Positions 1 to 8,801 of a stretch of DNA of 64,000 nucleotides are shown piece after piece. Location: the NCBI GenBank assembly GCA_946415645.1, contig CAMKTJ010000001.1, positions 62,001 to 126,000 of the forward strand, read 5' to 3'. Position 1 is the first letter of the stretch, and every line of letters starts with the position of its first letter. The stretch comes from an uncultured Prevotellaceae bacterium (GTDB lineage Bacteria; Bacteroidota; Bacteroidia; Bacteroidales; Bacteroidaceae). Below the pieces are notes generated by a model that did no database searches, was not told the origin of the DNA, and worked only from the letters and a program-made list of their open reading frames with translations. A program made the translations under genes and the position numbers.

Positions 1-1
1 A

Positions 2-337
2 GGATGGAGCCTGCAACAGACGGCCAGTTGCAACATTCCCAAACCCAACATCCGTCTGGCATTGATGGCGGCCTATTTTAATACTGATGATTACAATTGC
101 CGCATCTACCTGTATGAGCCTTCGCTCTACAGTAGCGTTTCCTCTGGTCAATACTTCGGCAAGGGTATTCATAGTGTCCTTGCTGCCAGATGGACAAGTC
201 GCAACAAGCATTGGATGTTAGAAGGCAAGTATGCACTCTGCAAGTACTTCGACCGCACAGAGATTAGTTCCGGTCATCAAACTATCTTCAGTTCCTGGAA
301 AAACGATGTTTCGCTTCAGGTTAGAATAGTGTTTTAA
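2..337 (+). CDS. C-terminal part of a probable outer-membrane beta-barrel protein (helix-hairpin-helix/ComEA-like family), 5' end outside window
   Basis: The open frame runs from the window edge to a TAA at 335-337, giving about 111 C-terminal residues. The sequence is rich in alternating aromatic and polar residues and ends in VRIVF, a terminal phenylalanine typical of outer-membrane barrel strands. The pattern FNTDDYNCRIYLYE followed by a tyrosine/glycine-rich strand and YFDRTEISSG resembles, from memory, the C-terminal barrel of Bacteroidetes proteins annotated as helix-hairpin-helix domain proteins. The helix-hairpin-helix part would be upstream and is not visible. The stop overlaps the convergent kinase gene by 17 bases. 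The barrel reading is fairly sure; the family name is tentative. Confidence 0.5.
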   Translation, partial: GWSLQQTASCNIPKPNIRLALMAAYFNTDDYNCRIYLYEPSLYSSVSSGQYFGKGIHSVLAARWTSRNKHWMLEGKYALCKYFDRTEISSGHQTIFSSWKNDVSLQVRIVF

Positions 338-1199
338 CAGGAAGTGGAGGCATAGCACCATTCTGCGTACATACATAAGCACTTACCTGAACAGCTATGC
401 CGTGGGCCTCAGCAACATTCTTTCCTTTCAGAATAGAGGCTACAAAGGAGCCTGTGAAGGAATCGCCTGCTCCCACGGTATCTGCCACCTGCACCTTAGG
501 AGTCGACTGAAACGAGACATTGCCGGGGGTAAAGACATAAGAGCCGTTTGTGCCACAGGTAAGCACTAACATATCCAGATTGTATTTGCCCAGGATAAGC
601 CAGCATTTATTCTCAAAATCCAGATCAGGGTATCCGAACAGTTGTCCAACAAGTTCCAGTTCCTCATCATTAATCTTAAGGATGTTACAATGGCGGATGC
701 TATCTTGAATAATCTCTTTGTTGTAGAAATGCTGGCGCAAGTTGATGTCGAAGACCTTCAGACAATTGGCAGGCGTAGCATCCAGGAACTGATGGATGGT
801 AGTGCGACTGACACTATTACGCTGAGCCAGAGAGCCAAAGCATACAGCCTGACAGTTGCGGGCAATGTCGGCAATATCATCATTGAAGGGAATATTGTCC
901 CAGGCAACATTTTCCTTTATTTCATAAGAGGGGATTCCTTGTCCGTCAAGTGTCACCTGAACGGTTCCTGTGGGATATGGAACACGAGGCAATAAGTAGT
1001 TCAATTGGTGTTGCTTCAATGCTTCAACAGTCTCTTCTGCCAGAGGGTCATCGCCCAAGGCACTGACGGCTATAGTATTATCCATACCAAGGAACTGCCC
1101 GGCATGATAAGCAAAGTTGGCAGGTGCTCCACCTAGTTTCTTACCTTCAGGAAGTACATCCCATAAGACTTCTCCCAATCCTACAACATATCTTTTCAT
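321..1199 (-). CDS. PfkB-family carbohydrate kinase (probable fructokinase)
   Basis: A 292-aa sugar kinase of the ribokinase/PfkB family, which phosphorylates a sugar such as fructose with ATP in the cytoplasm. The N-terminal signature GGAPANF is at residues 23-29 and the C-terminal ATP/anion-hole signature DTVGAGDSF is at about 240-248, with the catalytic Asp near 246. The start at 1199 (MKRYVVGLGE) is preferred: the longer frame reaching 1238 would run through the TATCTTTG promoter box at 1228-1235. A start three codons upstream at 1208 (MKTMKRY) is also possible. The gene stands alone, convergent with the preceding barrel gene. Substrate is inferred from similarity to Bacteroides fructokinases and is not proven by sequence. 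Confidence 0.88.
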   Translation of the reverse strand: MKRYVVGLGEVLWDVLPEGKKLGGAPANFAYHAGQFLGMDNTIAVSALGDDPLAEETVEALKQHQLNYLLPRVPYPTGTVQVTLDGQGIPSYEIKENVAWDNIPFNDDIADIARNCQAVCFGSLAQRNSVSRTTIHQFLDATPANCLKVFDINLRQHFYNKEIIQDSIRHCNILKINDEELELVGQLFGYPDLDFENKCWLILGKYNLDMLVLTCGTNGSYVFTPGNVSFQSTPKVQVADTVGAGDSFTGSFVASILKGKNVAEAHGIAVQVSAYVCTQNGAMPPLPVKTLF

Positions 1200-1227
1200 T
1201 GTTTTCATTTGATTACGTTTCTGGTTA

Positions 1228-1259
1228 CAAAGATACAATGAAGTGAGTTAATAACCAAA
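1228..1259 (-). promoter_or_regulatory. Bacteroidetes-type promoter of the PfkB kinase gene
   Basis: On the minus strand TATCTTTG (1228-1235) matches the -7 consensus TAnnTTTG, and TTTGG (1255-1259) sits about 20 bp upstream in the -33 position. It places transcription start near 1221 and so rules out the longest reading frame. Confidence 0.6.
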
Positions 1260-1280
1260 TGAAAGAAGGGGATAAAACAA

Positions 1281-1310
1281 AAGTAAGGGGACTTCACAGC
1301 TCCCTTACTT
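1281..1310. terminator. Hairpin in the divergent pfkB/miaB gap, possible minus-strand terminator
   Basis: AAGTAAGGG (1281-1289) and CCCTTACTT (1302-1310) form a perfect 9-bp stem with a 12-base loop. On the minus strand the hairpin is followed by TTTTGTTTTAT, as in an intrinsic terminator. On the plus strand it is followed by an 11-codon frame starting at 1331 (MKKSNVMQNKG), which may be chance. The rest of the 1236-1522 gap shows only the two promoters. Confidence 0.4.
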
Positions 1311-1487
1311 CTTAAAACTAAACCTTAACTATGAAAAAATCTAATGTAATGCAAAATAAGGGATAATTAAGCAAACAGACAAGTATATAACCATGAAAAA
1401 CATATTAAATTCACACTTTTTAACTTAATTATGGCGAATGGAAAGGCATTTCTGAAGAAAAACAAGCGAAATGTGGCGAAAAAGCAG

Positions 1488-1495
1488 TACCTTTG
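1488..1495 (+). promoter_or_regulatory. -7 promoter box of miaB
   Basis: TACCTTTG fits TAnnTTTG exactly. It lies 28 bases before the miaB ATG. The short leader contains a small hairpin (AGCGC at 1497-1501 with GCGCT at 1507-1511) and no Shine-Dalgarno sequence. No clear -33 TTTG was seen. Confidence 0.5.
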
Positions 1496-1522
1496 CAGCG
1501 CGAAATGCGCTTTCGGTTTTAA

Positions 1523-2917
1523 ATGAAGAAATTACTGATAGAGACATACGGCTGCCAAATGAATGTAGCCGATAGTGAAGTTGTAGCCAGCGTGATGGGT
1601 ATGGCAGGCTATGAACTGACGGAAAATATGGATGAGGCTGATGCAGTTTTCCTGAATACTTGTTCCGTTAGAGACAATGCCGAACAGAAGATTATCAGTC
1701 GGCTGGAATTCCTGTATAGCTTGCAGAAGAAAGGAAGGCGTATCATCATAGGCGTGTTAGGCTGTATGGCAGAACGCGTAAAGGATGAGTTGATAGAGAA
1801 GCATCACGCTGATATAGTGGTAGGTCCGGATGCCTATATGTCTTTGCCCGACCTGATTGCTCAGGTGGAGTGCGGACACAAGGCTATCAACGTAGAACTT
1901 TCTACCACAGAAACCTACAAGGATATTATCCCCCAACGTATTTGCGGAACCCATATAGGAGGTTTTGTGACCATTATGCGTGGTTGCAACAACTTCTGCC
2001 ATTACTGCATTGTACCTTATACCAGAGGTCGTGAGAGAAGCAGGGATGTGGAAAGCATCCTGCGTGAATGTCGCGATCTACGTGACAGAGGCTTCAAGGA
2101 GGTAACTTTGTTGGGGCAGAATGTGAATTCATATAAGGCCCCCTCTCCGCTCCCCCTTTGGGGGAGTACCCCAAATCCAGAATCATTTAATAATAGTGAT
2201 GAAACACTCCCCCAAAGGGGGAGCCAGGAGGGGGCTTCTTTTCCGGAGTTACTCAGACGCGTTGCCCGTGCCGTTCCTGAGATGAGGGTAAGGTTTACCA
2301 CTTCTCACCCTAAGGATATGAGCGATGAGACCTTGCGTGTAATAGCAGAGGAACCCAATATCTGCCACCACATTCATCTGCCGGTTCAGAGCGGAAGCAA
2401 CCGCATTCTGAAACTGATGAACCGTAAGTACACCCGTGAATGGTATCTGGATCGTGTGGCAGCAATCCGTAGGATTATTCCCGACTGTGCTATCAGCACG
2501 GATATCTTTGTGGGATATAGCAGTGAGACAGAGGAAGACCACCAGTTGAGTCTGAGCCTAATGAAGGAATGCGCCTATGACAGTGCCTTCATGTTCAAAT
2601 ACAGCGAGCGCCCCGGTACTTATGCCAGCAAGCATCTGCCTGATGATATACCAGAGGACGTAAAGGTGCGCAGGCTGAACGAACTCATTGCCCTACAGAA
2701 TGAACTCTCGGCCGAGAGCAACAAGCGTTGCATAGGCAAGGAATTTGATGTGCTGTTGGAAGGCGTAAGCAAGCGCAGCAAGGATCAGCTGTTTGGTCGT
2801 ACCGGTCAGAACAAAGTGGTTATCATAGACCGTGGACAGCACCATATAGGAGAGACGGTGCGTGTGACAATAACAGAAAGTAGCAGTGCTACCCTCAAGG
2901 GAGTTGTTAGACTCTAG
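1523..2917 (+). CDS. miaB: tRNA-2-methylthio-N6-dimethylallyladenosine synthase MiaB
   Basis: A radical-SAM methylthiotransferase (464 aa) that adds the 2-methylthio group to i6A37 of tRNAs. The N-terminal UPF0004 domain starts with ETYGCQMN and holds the auxiliary-cluster cysteines (C10, NTCSVRDNA, GVLGCMAE). The radical-SAM motif GCNNFCHYCIVPYTRG is at about residues 154-169, followed by a C-terminal TRAM domain. Length is normal apart from an extra low-complexity segment at about residues 206-240 (KAPSPLPLWGS...PQRGSQEGASF), encoded by a GC-rich inverted repeat inserted in frame. ftsX follows after 25 bp, so co-transcription is likely. Confidence 0.96.
   Translation: MKKLLIETYGCQMNVADSEVVASVMGMAGYELTENMDEADAVFLNTCSVRDNAEQKIISRLEFLYSLQKKGRRIIIGVLGCMAERVKDELIEKHHADIVVGPDAYMSLPDLIAQVECGHKAINVELSTTETYKDIIPQRICGTHIGGFVTIMRGCNNFCHYCIVPYTRGRERSRDVESILRECRDLRDRGFKEVTLLGQNVNSYKAPSPLPLWGSTPNPESFNNSDETLPQRGSQEGASFPELLRRVARAVPEMRVRFTTSHPKDMSDETLRVIAEEPNICHHIHLPVQSGSNRILKLMNRKYTREWYLDRVAAIRRIIPDCAISTDIFVGYSSETEEDHQLSLSLMKECAYDSAFMFKYSERPGTYASKHLPDDIPEDVKVRRLNELIALQNELSAESNKRCIGKEFDVLLEGVSKRSKDQLFGRTGQNKVVIIDRGQHHIGETVRVTITESSSATLKGVVRL
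2136..2238. repeat. GC-rich inverted repeat inserted in frame in miaB
   Basis: The arms 2136-2167 and 2206-2238 are near-perfect inverted copies of about 30 bp sharing the core CTCCCCCTTTGGGGGAGT, separated by a 38-base loop. The element keeps the miaB frame open and adds about 35 residues in a loop between the radical-SAM core strands. It resembles the GC-rich palindromes found between genes at 17281, 25933 and 51447. Confidence 0.85.
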
Positions 2918-2942
2918 ACGTTAGATATTAGACTTTAGTAAA

Positions 2943-3812
2943 GTGAGAAACAGAAAGAAGAAAACATCATCCTGGCGAATGCAGGCATTCACCAATACCA
3001 TCAGTACTACCATGGTGCTGATACTATTGGGTATGGTGGTACTGTTGATGCTTACAGCCAACGTGATAGGCAATTCAGTAAAGGAGAATCTGGTGGTAAC
3101 AGTGGTGTTACAGGAAGATACACCTACTGAAGAGGCGCAGACATTGCAGAAGAAACTCTGTGCCAAGACCTATGTCAAGAGCATAGAATATGTAAGCAAG
3201 GAGCAGGCGCTGAAGGAGCATGTTGAGAGTATGGGCATGGATCCCTCTGAATTCCTGGAGGCCAACCCTTTCTCTATATCCATGGAGGTAAGCATGAAGG
3301 CTGACTACTCTAACAACGACAGCCTGCTATGGATAGAGAAAGAACTGAAGGAGACAAAGCATGTGAGCGAGGTGTACTACCAAAAGGATCTGGTGGAGAA
3401 TCTGAACCACAACCTGACGCGTGCCTCTCTGATACTCTTGGGTATAGCAGCTTTGCTTGTCATAGTATCTTTGAGCCTGATAAACTCTACTGTTAAGCTG
3501 AACGTTTATAACCACAGGTTCATTATTCATACAATGAAGTTGGTGGGTGCCAAGTGGAGTTACATCCGCAGGCCCTTCCTGATTAGCAGTTTCTGGATAG
3601 GACTGGCATCTGCCATTATAGCTGATGGTGTTCTGTTCGGACTTATCATGTGGGCGGCCAATTACGATGAGGCTATCCTGCTGTATGTAACTCAGCAGAA
3701 CATACTGATTATGGCAGGAAGCGTCTTGGCTGTGGGGCTCCTCATTACAATCGTTTGTACATACGTTTCTGTAACCAGACAGTTGTATATAAAGGCTGAA
3801 AAGCTATACTAA
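2943..3812 (+). CDS. ftsX: Cell-division permease FtsX
   Basis: A 289-aa FtsX-type permease that with the ATPase FtsE couples cytoplasmic events to septal peptidoglycan hydrolysis. Topology fits FtsX: a basic N-terminus (RNRKKK), TM1 at about 20-42, a periplasmic domain, and three C-terminal membrane segments at about 160-182, 210-232 and 255-277. The IHTMKLVGAKWSYIRRPF segment between TM2 and TM3 is characteristic. The start is GTG at 2943, chosen because it supplies the basic N-terminus; an ATG 12 codons in would remove it. ftsE is not in the window. It heads the order ftsX-DUF3098-uppP-truB-queA that is conserved in Bacteroidales. Confidence 0.93.
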   Translation: MRNRKKKTSSWRMQAFTNTISTTMVLILLGMVVLLMLTANVIGNSVKENLVVTVVLQEDTPTEEAQTLQKKLCAKTYVKSIEYVSKEQALKEHVESMGMDPSEFLEANPFSISMEVSMKADYSNNDSLLWIEKELKETKHVSEVYYQKDLVENLNHNLTRASLILLGIAALLVIVSLSLINSTVKLNVYNHRFIIHTMKLVGAKWSYIRRPFLISSFWIGLASAIIADGVLFGLIMWAANYDEAILLYVTQQNILIMAGSVLAVGLLITIVCTYVSVTRQLYIKAEKLY

Positions 3813-3837
3813 AAGTCCCCCAAAGGAGTATTATAAT

Positions 3838-3858
3838 TTTTGAATTTTGAATTTTGAA
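3838..3858 (+). repeat. Heptamer array TTTTGAA x3
   Basis: Three tandem copies of TTTTGAA lie in the ftsX/DUF3098 gap. The same unit occurs inside the radical-SAM gene at 45242-45269. A partial GC-rich motif CCCCCAAAGG (3817-3826) precedes it and matches part of the miaB palindrome. Confidence 0.85.
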
Positions 3859-3870
3859 TAAAAAAGAAAT

Positions 3871-4116
3871 ATGGGTAATTTCGCATTTACAAAGGCAAAC
3901 TACATTCTTTTGGCCATAGGAATGGCCATTGTCATCATTGGCCTGATTCTGATGGCTGGTGAAGGAAGCTACGAAGGCGTTTTCAATGCTGATATTTTCA
4001 GCGCCCGTAGAATTAAAGTCGCTCCGCTGGTTAGCTTGGCTGGTTTTATCTTCATCATGATAGCCATCATGTACAAGTCCAAGAGTGAGAAGAAAGTTGA
4101 ATGTAAGAAGGATTAA
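3871..4116 (+). CDS. DUF3098 family small membrane protein
   Basis: An 81-aa protein with two hydrophobic segments (about residues 10-29 and 50-68) and the conserved [11 protein letters not shown] linker of the DUF3098 family. Function is unknown. In Bacteroidales it regularly sits between ftsX and uppP, which suggests an envelope or division role, but that is only context. It ends 5 bases before uppP and is probably translated from the same mRNA. Confidence 0.85.
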   Translation: MGNFAFTKANYILLAIGMAIVIIGLILMAGEGSYEGVFNADIFSARRIKVAPLVSLAGFIFIMIAIMYKSKSEKKVECKKD

Positions 4117-4121
4117 TAGAT

Positions 4122-4946
4122 ATGAGTGATCTTCAAGCATTACTGTTGGGGCTCATTCAGGGTCTGACAGAATATCTTCCCGTAAGCAGTAGCGGACATC
4201 TGGAGATAGGTAAGATGCTTTTGGGTATCGACCCCGAAGCTGGTGGCCTGCAGTTTGATGTTTTGGTACACGTTGCCACAGTGATGGCTACATTGGTTAT
4301 ACTGATGAAGGAAGTATCATGGATACTGAAGGGCCTGTTCAAGTTCGAGTGGAACGATGAGACCAAGTACGCCCTTAACATCATCGTCTCTATGATACCT
4401 GTGGGTGTTGTGGGCTTGTGTTTCAAGGATAGCATAGAATCCCTCTATGCCAATGAGCATGTACGTACTATGGTAGTGGGTGTCTGTCTGCTGATAACAG
4501 CATGTCTTCTGACCCTTACCCATTTCTATAAGGCCAATGAGAAAGAGAATATCTCGCCCTTGCATTCCTTTATCATAGGTATTGCACAGGCCGTGGCTGT
4601 TCTTCCCGGCTTAAGCAGAAGTGGTAGCACCATAGCTACAGGCTTGTTGTTGGGCAACAAAAAAGAGAAGTTGGCTCAGTTCTCCTTCCTGATGGTGATT
4701 CCTCCTATTTTGGGAGAAGCCCTGTTGGATCTGAAGCACTTTATTTCGCCCAGCGCAGAGTATTTGGCAGAACACGGAGCAGCTTCATCCATACCGGCCA
4801 CTGCTTTGGTAATAGGATTCCTGGCAGCGTTTGTGTCTGGTTGCTTTGCCTGCAAGTGGATGATATCCATAGTTAAGAAGTGTAAGCTTATCTACTTTGG
4901 TGTCTACTGCGCTATAGCAGGAACATTGGTGCTGATATTTGGATAA
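4122..4946 (+). CDS. uppP: Undecaprenyl-diphosphatase UppP/BacA
   Basis: A 274-aa integral membrane phosphatase that recycles the lipid carrier undecaprenyl diphosphate for peptidoglycan and glycan export. Both family motifs are present: QxxxE with Q13 and E17 in [16 protein letters not shown], and PGLSRSGST at about residues 162-170 carrying the catalytic Arg. About eight hydrophobic segments are visible. The stop codon overlaps the first unit of a heptamer array. The neighbours ftsX and DUF3098 support an envelope-biogenesis transcription unit. Confidence 0.96.
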   Translation: MSDLQALLLGLIQGLTEYLPVSSSGHLEIGKMLLGIDPEAGGLQFDVLVHVATVMATLVILMKEVSWILKGLFKFEWNDETKYALNIIVSMIPVGVVGLCFKDSIESLYANEHVRTMVVGVCLLITACLLTLTHFYKANEKENISPLHSFIIGIAQAVAVLPGLSRSGSTIATGLLLGNKKEKLAQFSFLMVIPPILGEALLDLKHFISPSAEYLAEHGAASSIPATALVIGFLAAFVSGCFACKWMISIVKKCKLIYFGVYCAIAGTLVLIFG

Positions 4947-5024
4947 TTGAGAATTGAAAATTGAGGGCGCTCTGCGCCAATTGAGAATTAACTAAAGTCT
5001 AAGGTCTAAAGCCTAAAGTCTCAA
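4945..5024 (+). repeat. Two heptamer arrays between uppP and truB
   Basis: AATTGAG/AATTGAA units (three, 4945-4965) start on the uppP stop codon, and GTCTAAA-type units (four, 4997-5024) end three bases before the truB ATG. A short stem GGCGC/GCGCC (4965-4978) lies between them. The whole gap is therefore repeat. Confidence 0.8.
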
Positions 5025-5027
5025 AGA

Positions 5028-5771
5028 ATGAACTTCCAAGCTGGAGAGATACTATACTTCGACAAGCCGCTCTACTGGACCAGCTTCAATCTGGTTGCCA
5101 AGGTACGTAGTGCCTTGTGCCACAAGATAGGAGTGCGTAAGCTGAAGGTGGGACATGCAGGAACATTGGACCCTCTGGCAACGGGAGTTGTGACTATATG
5201 CACAGGTAAGGCTACCAAGCGCATTGATGAGCTGCAGGCTCATACCAAGGAATATGTGGCAACACTGCAGCTGGGAGCAACAACCCCTTCATTCGACTTG
5301 GAGACTGCCGTTGATGCTACCTTCCCTACAGCGCACATCACAAAAGAGCTGATAGAAGAGGTGCTCACACATTTTCTGGGGAGGATAGAACAGGTGCCGC
5401 CAGCTTTCTCGGCCTGTAAGGTAGACGGACACAGGGCCTACGACTTGGCTCGCAAAGGAAAAGACGTACAGCTGAAAGCCAAGATACTGGTCATTGATGA
5501 AATAGAACTGCAGGACTTCAACCCTGAGACCATGCAGATGACCATCCGGGTTGTATGCAGCAAGGGCACATACATCAGGGCCTTGGCAAGAGACATCGGA
5601 GAAGCCTTGCAGAGCGGTGCTCATCTGATAGCCTTGCGCAGAACCAGGGTAGGGGATATAAGAGTGGAGGATTGCATGGATGTGGAGGACTTTCCCAGGT
5701 GGTTGGAAAATCAGGAAATAGAGAAAGAAACAGAGTCAGATAACGATATTAAAAGAACGAAAACGAAATAA
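5028..5771 (+). CDS. truB: tRNA pseudouridine(55) synthase TruB
   Basis: A 247-aa pseudouridine synthase that isomerises U55 in the T-loop of tRNAs. The catalytic motif [13 protein letters not shown] places the nucleophile at Asp48, the same number as in E. coli TruB. Further family segments are [16 protein letters not shown] and [13 protein letters not shown]. The C-terminal tail is acidic and lysine-rich and lacks a clear PUA domain, as in other Bacteroidetes TruB. queA starts 4 bases after the stop. Confidence 0.96.
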   Translation: MNFQAGEILYFDKPLYWTSFNLVAKVRSALCHKIGVRKLKVGHAGTLDPLATGVVTICTGKATKRIDELQAHTKEYVATLQLGATTPSFDLETAVDATFPTAHITKELIEEVLTHFLGRIEQVPPAFSACKVDGHRAYDLARKGKDVQLKAKILVIDEIELQDFNPETMQMTIRVVCSKGTYIRALARDIGEALQSGAHLIALRRTRVGDIRVEDCMDVEDFPRWLENQEIEKETESDNDIKRTKTK

Positions 5772-5775
5772 TCTC

Positions 5776-6858
5776 ATGAAGCTATCACAATTCAAGTACA
5801 AACTAACCGACGAGAGAATTGCACAAGAACCTACTCCCTTCCGCGACGACTGTCGCCTGATGGTGGTACATGCCAAAAGTAAATACATTGAGCATCGTAA
5901 ATCATTCCGTGATGTGCTGGAATTCTTCGACGAGAAGGACGTCTTTGTCTTCAATGATACAAAGGTGTTTCCTGCACGTCTGTATGGCAACAAGGAGAAG
6001 ACAGGTGCCAGAATTGAGGTATTCCTGCTCCGTGAGCTGAACAAGGAGATGCGTCTGTGGGACGTTCTTGTTGACCCCGCCCGTAAGATTCGTATCGGTA
6101 ATAAGCTCTACTTTGGACAGGATGAGTCTATGGTGGCTGAGGTAATTGACAATACCACCAGCCGTGGACGTACACTGCGCTTCCTGTACGATGGTCCTCA
6201 CGAGGAATTCAAGCGTGCCCTCTATGCATTAGGAGAGGCTCCCATACCCAAGCATATCATTAAGCGTCCTACAACAAAGGAGGACTTGGAGAACTTCCAG
6301 TGTATCTTTGCCCAGAAGGAGGGTGCTGTTACTGCTCCTACAGCAGGTCTGCATTTCTCTCCCCAGCTGATGAAGATGATGGAGATTAAGGGCATTGACT
6401 TTGCCTATGTTACCCTGCATTGTGGTTTGGGTAACTTCCGCGAGATTGACGTAGAAGATCTTACCAAGCACAAGATGGACAGCGAGGAGATGCACGTAGA
6501 TGCCAAGGCTTGTGACATTATCAACACTGCCAAGGCTGAGGGGCGTAAGATTGTTGCCGTTGGTACAACTGTACAGCGTGTGCTGGAGTCTGCTGTCAGT
6601 GCAGATGGCAAGCTGAAGGAGTATGACGGTTGGACCAACAAGTTCATCTTCCCTCCATACGATTTCACATTGGCTGACGCTATGATTGCCAACTTCTACC
6701 TGCCCTACAGCACCTTGCTGATGCTTACCTGTGCCTATGGTGGATATGATTTGGTTATGATGGCCTATAAGGAGGCGCTGAAGTACAACGAGAACGATCC
6801 CGAGAATCGCTATCGTTTCGGTACCTACGGAGATGCCATGCTAATTCTGCAGGATTAA
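5776..6858 (+). CDS. queA: S-adenosylmethionine:tRNA ribosyltransferase-isomerase QueA
   Basis: A 360-aa enzyme that transfers and isomerises the ribosyl group of SAM onto preQ1-modified tRNA to make epoxyqueuosine. Conserved stretches include [44 protein letters not shown] and the C-terminal [21 protein letters not shown]. The length is normal. The TAA stop shares its last base with the ATG of folK (TAATG), so translation is probably coupled. Supply of SAM comes from metK just downstream, though metK has its own promoter. Confidence 0.96.
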   Translation: MKLSQFKYKLTDERIAQEPTPFRDDCRLMVVHAKSKYIEHRKSFRDVLEFFDEKDVFVFNDTKVFPARLYGNKEKTGARIEVFLLRELNKEMRLWDVLVDPARKIRIGNKLYFGQDESMVAEVIDNTTSRGRTLRFLYDGPHEEFKRALYALGEAPIPKHIIKRPTTKEDLENFQCIFAQKEGAVTAPTAGLHFSPQLMKMMEIKGIDFAYVTLHCGLGNFREIDVEDLTKHKMDSEEMHVDAKACDIINTAKAEGRKIVAVGTTVQRVLESAVSADGKLKEYDGWTNKFIFPPYDFTLADAMIANFYLPYSTLLMLTCAYGGYDLVMMAYKEALKYNENDPENRYRFGTYGDAMLILQD

Positions 6859-7268
6859 TGCATAAACTCTATATAAGCTTAGGTTCTAACCTGGGCAATA
6901 GGGAAGAGTTGCTACGCCGAGCCATTGAACTCATCAACGAGCGCATTGGCTCGGTGTTGCGTACCTCCAGTTTCATAGAGACGGAGCCTTGGGGATTCCA
7001 GAGCGAGAACACCTTCCTGAATGCTGCCTGTCTGGTTGAGACTGAACTCACGCCTATGCAATGCCTAAGGGAGACCCAAAAGATTGAACGCCTCCTGGGT
7101 AGAACTCAGAAGAGTACGGACGGTAAGTATCATGACCGTCCCATAGACTTGGACCTGCTGCTCTATGATGATCTGCAAGTCAATGAAAAAGACTTGATCC
7201 TTCCGCATCCTCATATGCAGGAACGTGACTTTGTCATGATCCCCCTGAGGGAGATTATGGAACCTTGA
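6858..7268 (+). CDS. folK: 2-amino-4-hydroxy-6-hydroxymethyldihydropteridine diphosphokinase FolK (HPPK)
   Basis: A 136-aa HPPK that pyrophosphorylates 6-hydroxymethyl-dihydropterin in folate synthesis. It opens with YISLGSNLGNRE, has ETEPWGF for substrate binding and the metal/ATP motif HDRPIDLDLLLYDD near residues 92-105, then LPHPHMQERDFVMIPL. The start overlaps the queA stop by one base. The stop codon lies within a TTGAGCA-type heptamer array. It is the last gene of this plus-strand group. Confidence 0.95.
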   Translation: MHKLYISLGSNLGNREELLRRAIELINERIGSVLRTSSFIETEPWGFQSENTFLNAACLVETELTPMQCLRETQKIERLLGRTQKSTDGKYHDRPIDLDLLLYDDLQVNEKDLILPHPHMQERDFVMIPLREIMEP

Positions 7269-7371
7269 GCATTGAACATTGAGGGCTTCGCGAACAGGCC
7301 TATTATGTTCTTGAGCCTGTTATTCTGATATGATAAAGAAAAAATGTTCAATGTTCAATGTTCAATGTTCA
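7265..7371 (+). repeat. Heptamer arrays and hairpin downstream of folK
   Basis: Three TTGAnCA-like units (7265-7285) begin on the folK stop codon, and four perfect ATGTTCA units occupy 7344-7371 just before the metK promoter. Between them AACAGGC (7293-7299) and GCCTGTT (7315-7321) form a hairpin that could weakly terminate folK transcription; no U-run follows it. Confidence 0.75.
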
Positions 7372-7382
7372 ATGTTTTTTTG

Positions 7383-7390
7383 TAATTTTG
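7383..7390 (+). promoter_or_regulatory. -7 promoter box of metK
   Basis: TAATTTTG fits TAnnTTTG. Predicted transcription start is near 7397, so the aptamer starting at 7407 would be at the very 5' end of the mRNA. Confidence 0.55.
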
Positions 7391-7406
7391 CACCCGAAAA
7401 CTAAAT

Positions 7407-7456
7407 GTGGATAGATTTGGGCTGCTTGCAACCACAGTAAAAAATGCTAAAAAGAG
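7407..7456 (+). promoter_or_regulatory. SAM-II-like riboswitch aptamer in the metK leader
   Basis: The leader carries GTGG (7407-7410) that pairs with CCAC (7432-7435) around a loop with GATTT and TTGCAA, followed by a TAAAAAATG stretch and TGCTAAAAAG (7445-7454). These elements occur in the same order in the SAM-II (metA) riboswitch, where P1 encloses GAUUU and UUGCAA and the 3' tail is GCUAAAAAGG, forming an H-type pseudoknot. Its position before SAM synthetase fits SAM feedback. A second hairpin, GAGAA (7454-7458) with TTCTC (7472-7476), overlaps the aptamer's 3' end and may be the alternative fold. Recognition is by eye. Confidence 0.72.
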
Positions 7457-7535
7457 AAGCTAACTAGGTGTTTCTCATGCATTTCTGCCCGATTTCTCTC
7501 CCCATACATTATTAATTATATATATTAAATGTATT

Positions 7536-8801
7536 ATGGGATACTTATTTACATCCGAATCAGTTTCTGAAGGCCATCCTGATAAAGTGGCCGATCAAAT
7601 CAGTGATGCCGTACTGGACAAACTGTTGGCTTTCGACCCTCAGTCGAAGGTTGCCTGTGAGACACTTGTTACCACTGGTCAGGTTATTATGGCCGGTGAG
7701 ATTAAAACCGAGGCATACGTCGACCTTCAGCGTATTGCCCGCGAAGTGATTAACCGTATTGGCTATACCAAGAGCGAGTACATGTTTGAAGGTAACAGCT
7801 GTGGTGTCCTGAGTGCCATTCACGAGCAGAGTGCCGACATCAACCGAGGTGTGGAACGTACTGACCCTGAGAATCAGGGTGCTGGTGACCAGGGTATGAT
7901 GTTCGGTTATGCTACCAATGAGACGGACAACTACATGCCATTGAGTCTTGACCTTGCACACCGTTTGCTAATGGAACTGGCTGTTATCCGCAGGGAAGGA
8001 AAGGTAATGACCTACCTCCGTCCTGATGCCAAGAGCCAGGTTACTATTGAATATAGCGATGAGGGTATCCCTCAGCGCATTGACACTATTGTTATCAGTA
8101 CCCAGCACGATGAATTCGATACGGATGAGGCTATGCAGCAGCGTATCGCCAAGGATGTAAAGGAGATTCTGATTCCCCGTGTGCTGGAGAGCATCAAGAA
8201 CCAGAACATCCGCAACCTCTTCAACAGCCAGATTACCTATCACGTGAACCCAACGGGTAAGTTTGTCATCGGTGGTCCTCACGGAGATACCGGTCTGACC
8301 GGAAGAAAGATTATTGTTGATACCTATGGAGGTAAAGGCGCCCATGGTGGTGGTGCTTTCAGTGGTAAAGACCCCTCTAAGGTGGACCGTTCAGCAGCCT
8401 ACGCTGCCCGTCATATTGCCAAGAACATGGTGGCTGCCGGTGTTGCTGACGAGATGCTGGTTCAGATTAGCTATGCCATTGGCGTTGCCGAGCCTGTAAG
8501 CATCTACGTTGATACCTATGGACGTAGCAAGGTTCCCTTTACCGATGGTGAGATTGCCCAGAAGATTAAGGAGCTGTTCGACCTCCGTCCCTATGCCATT
8601 GAGCAGCGTTTGAAGCTCCGTAACCCCATCTATGAGGAGACTGCCGCTTACGGACATATGGGTCGTGAGCCCAGGATTGTTACCAAGCGCTACGAATCTC
8701 TGTACCGCGAGACTAAAGAAATAACAGTAGAGCTCTTCACTTGGGAGAAACTGGATTATGTAGAAAAGATTCAGGAAGCCTTTGGAATATGCCAGAAGTA
8801 A
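7536..8801 (+). CDS. metK: S-adenosylmethionine synthetase MetK
   Basis: A 421-aa methionine adenosyltransferase making SAM from methionine and ATP. All signature segments are present: [18 protein letters not shown] at the N-terminus, [12 protein letters not shown] and the phosphate-binding [18 protein letters not shown]. It is about 30 residues longer than the E. coli enzyme, mostly at the C-terminus, as usual in Bacteroidetes. The 5' leader of about 140 bases holds a SAM-II-like riboswitch, so expression is probably repressed by SAM. Its last 13 bases overlap the next gene, starting a chain of overlapping genes to tatD. Confidence 0.97.
   Translation: MGYLFTSESVSEGHPDKVADQISDAVLDKLLAFDPQSKVACETLVTTGQVIMAGEIKTEAYVDLQRIAREVINRIGYTKSEYMFEGNSCGVLSAIHEQSADINRGVERTDPENQGAGDQGMMFGYATNETDNYMPLSLDLAHRLLMELAVIRREGKVMTYLRPDAKSQVTIEYSDEGIPQRIDTIVISTQHDEFDTDEAMQQRIAKDVKEILIPRVLESIKNQNIRNLFNSQITYHVNPTGKFVIGGPHGDTGLTGRKIIVDTYGGKGAHGGGAFSGKDPSKVDRSAAYAARHIAKNMVAAGVADEMLVQISYAIGVAEPVSIYVDTYGRSKVPFTDGEIAQKIKELFDLRPYAIEQRLKLRNPIYEETAAYGHMGREPRIVTKRYESLYRETKEITVELFTWEKLDYVEKIQEAFGICQK

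Noticed and set aside
1331-1366. 11-codon leader peptide MKKSNVMQNKG upstream of miaB
   Set aside because: No promoter directly before it and no regulatory codon run; the miaB promoter lies downstream of it.
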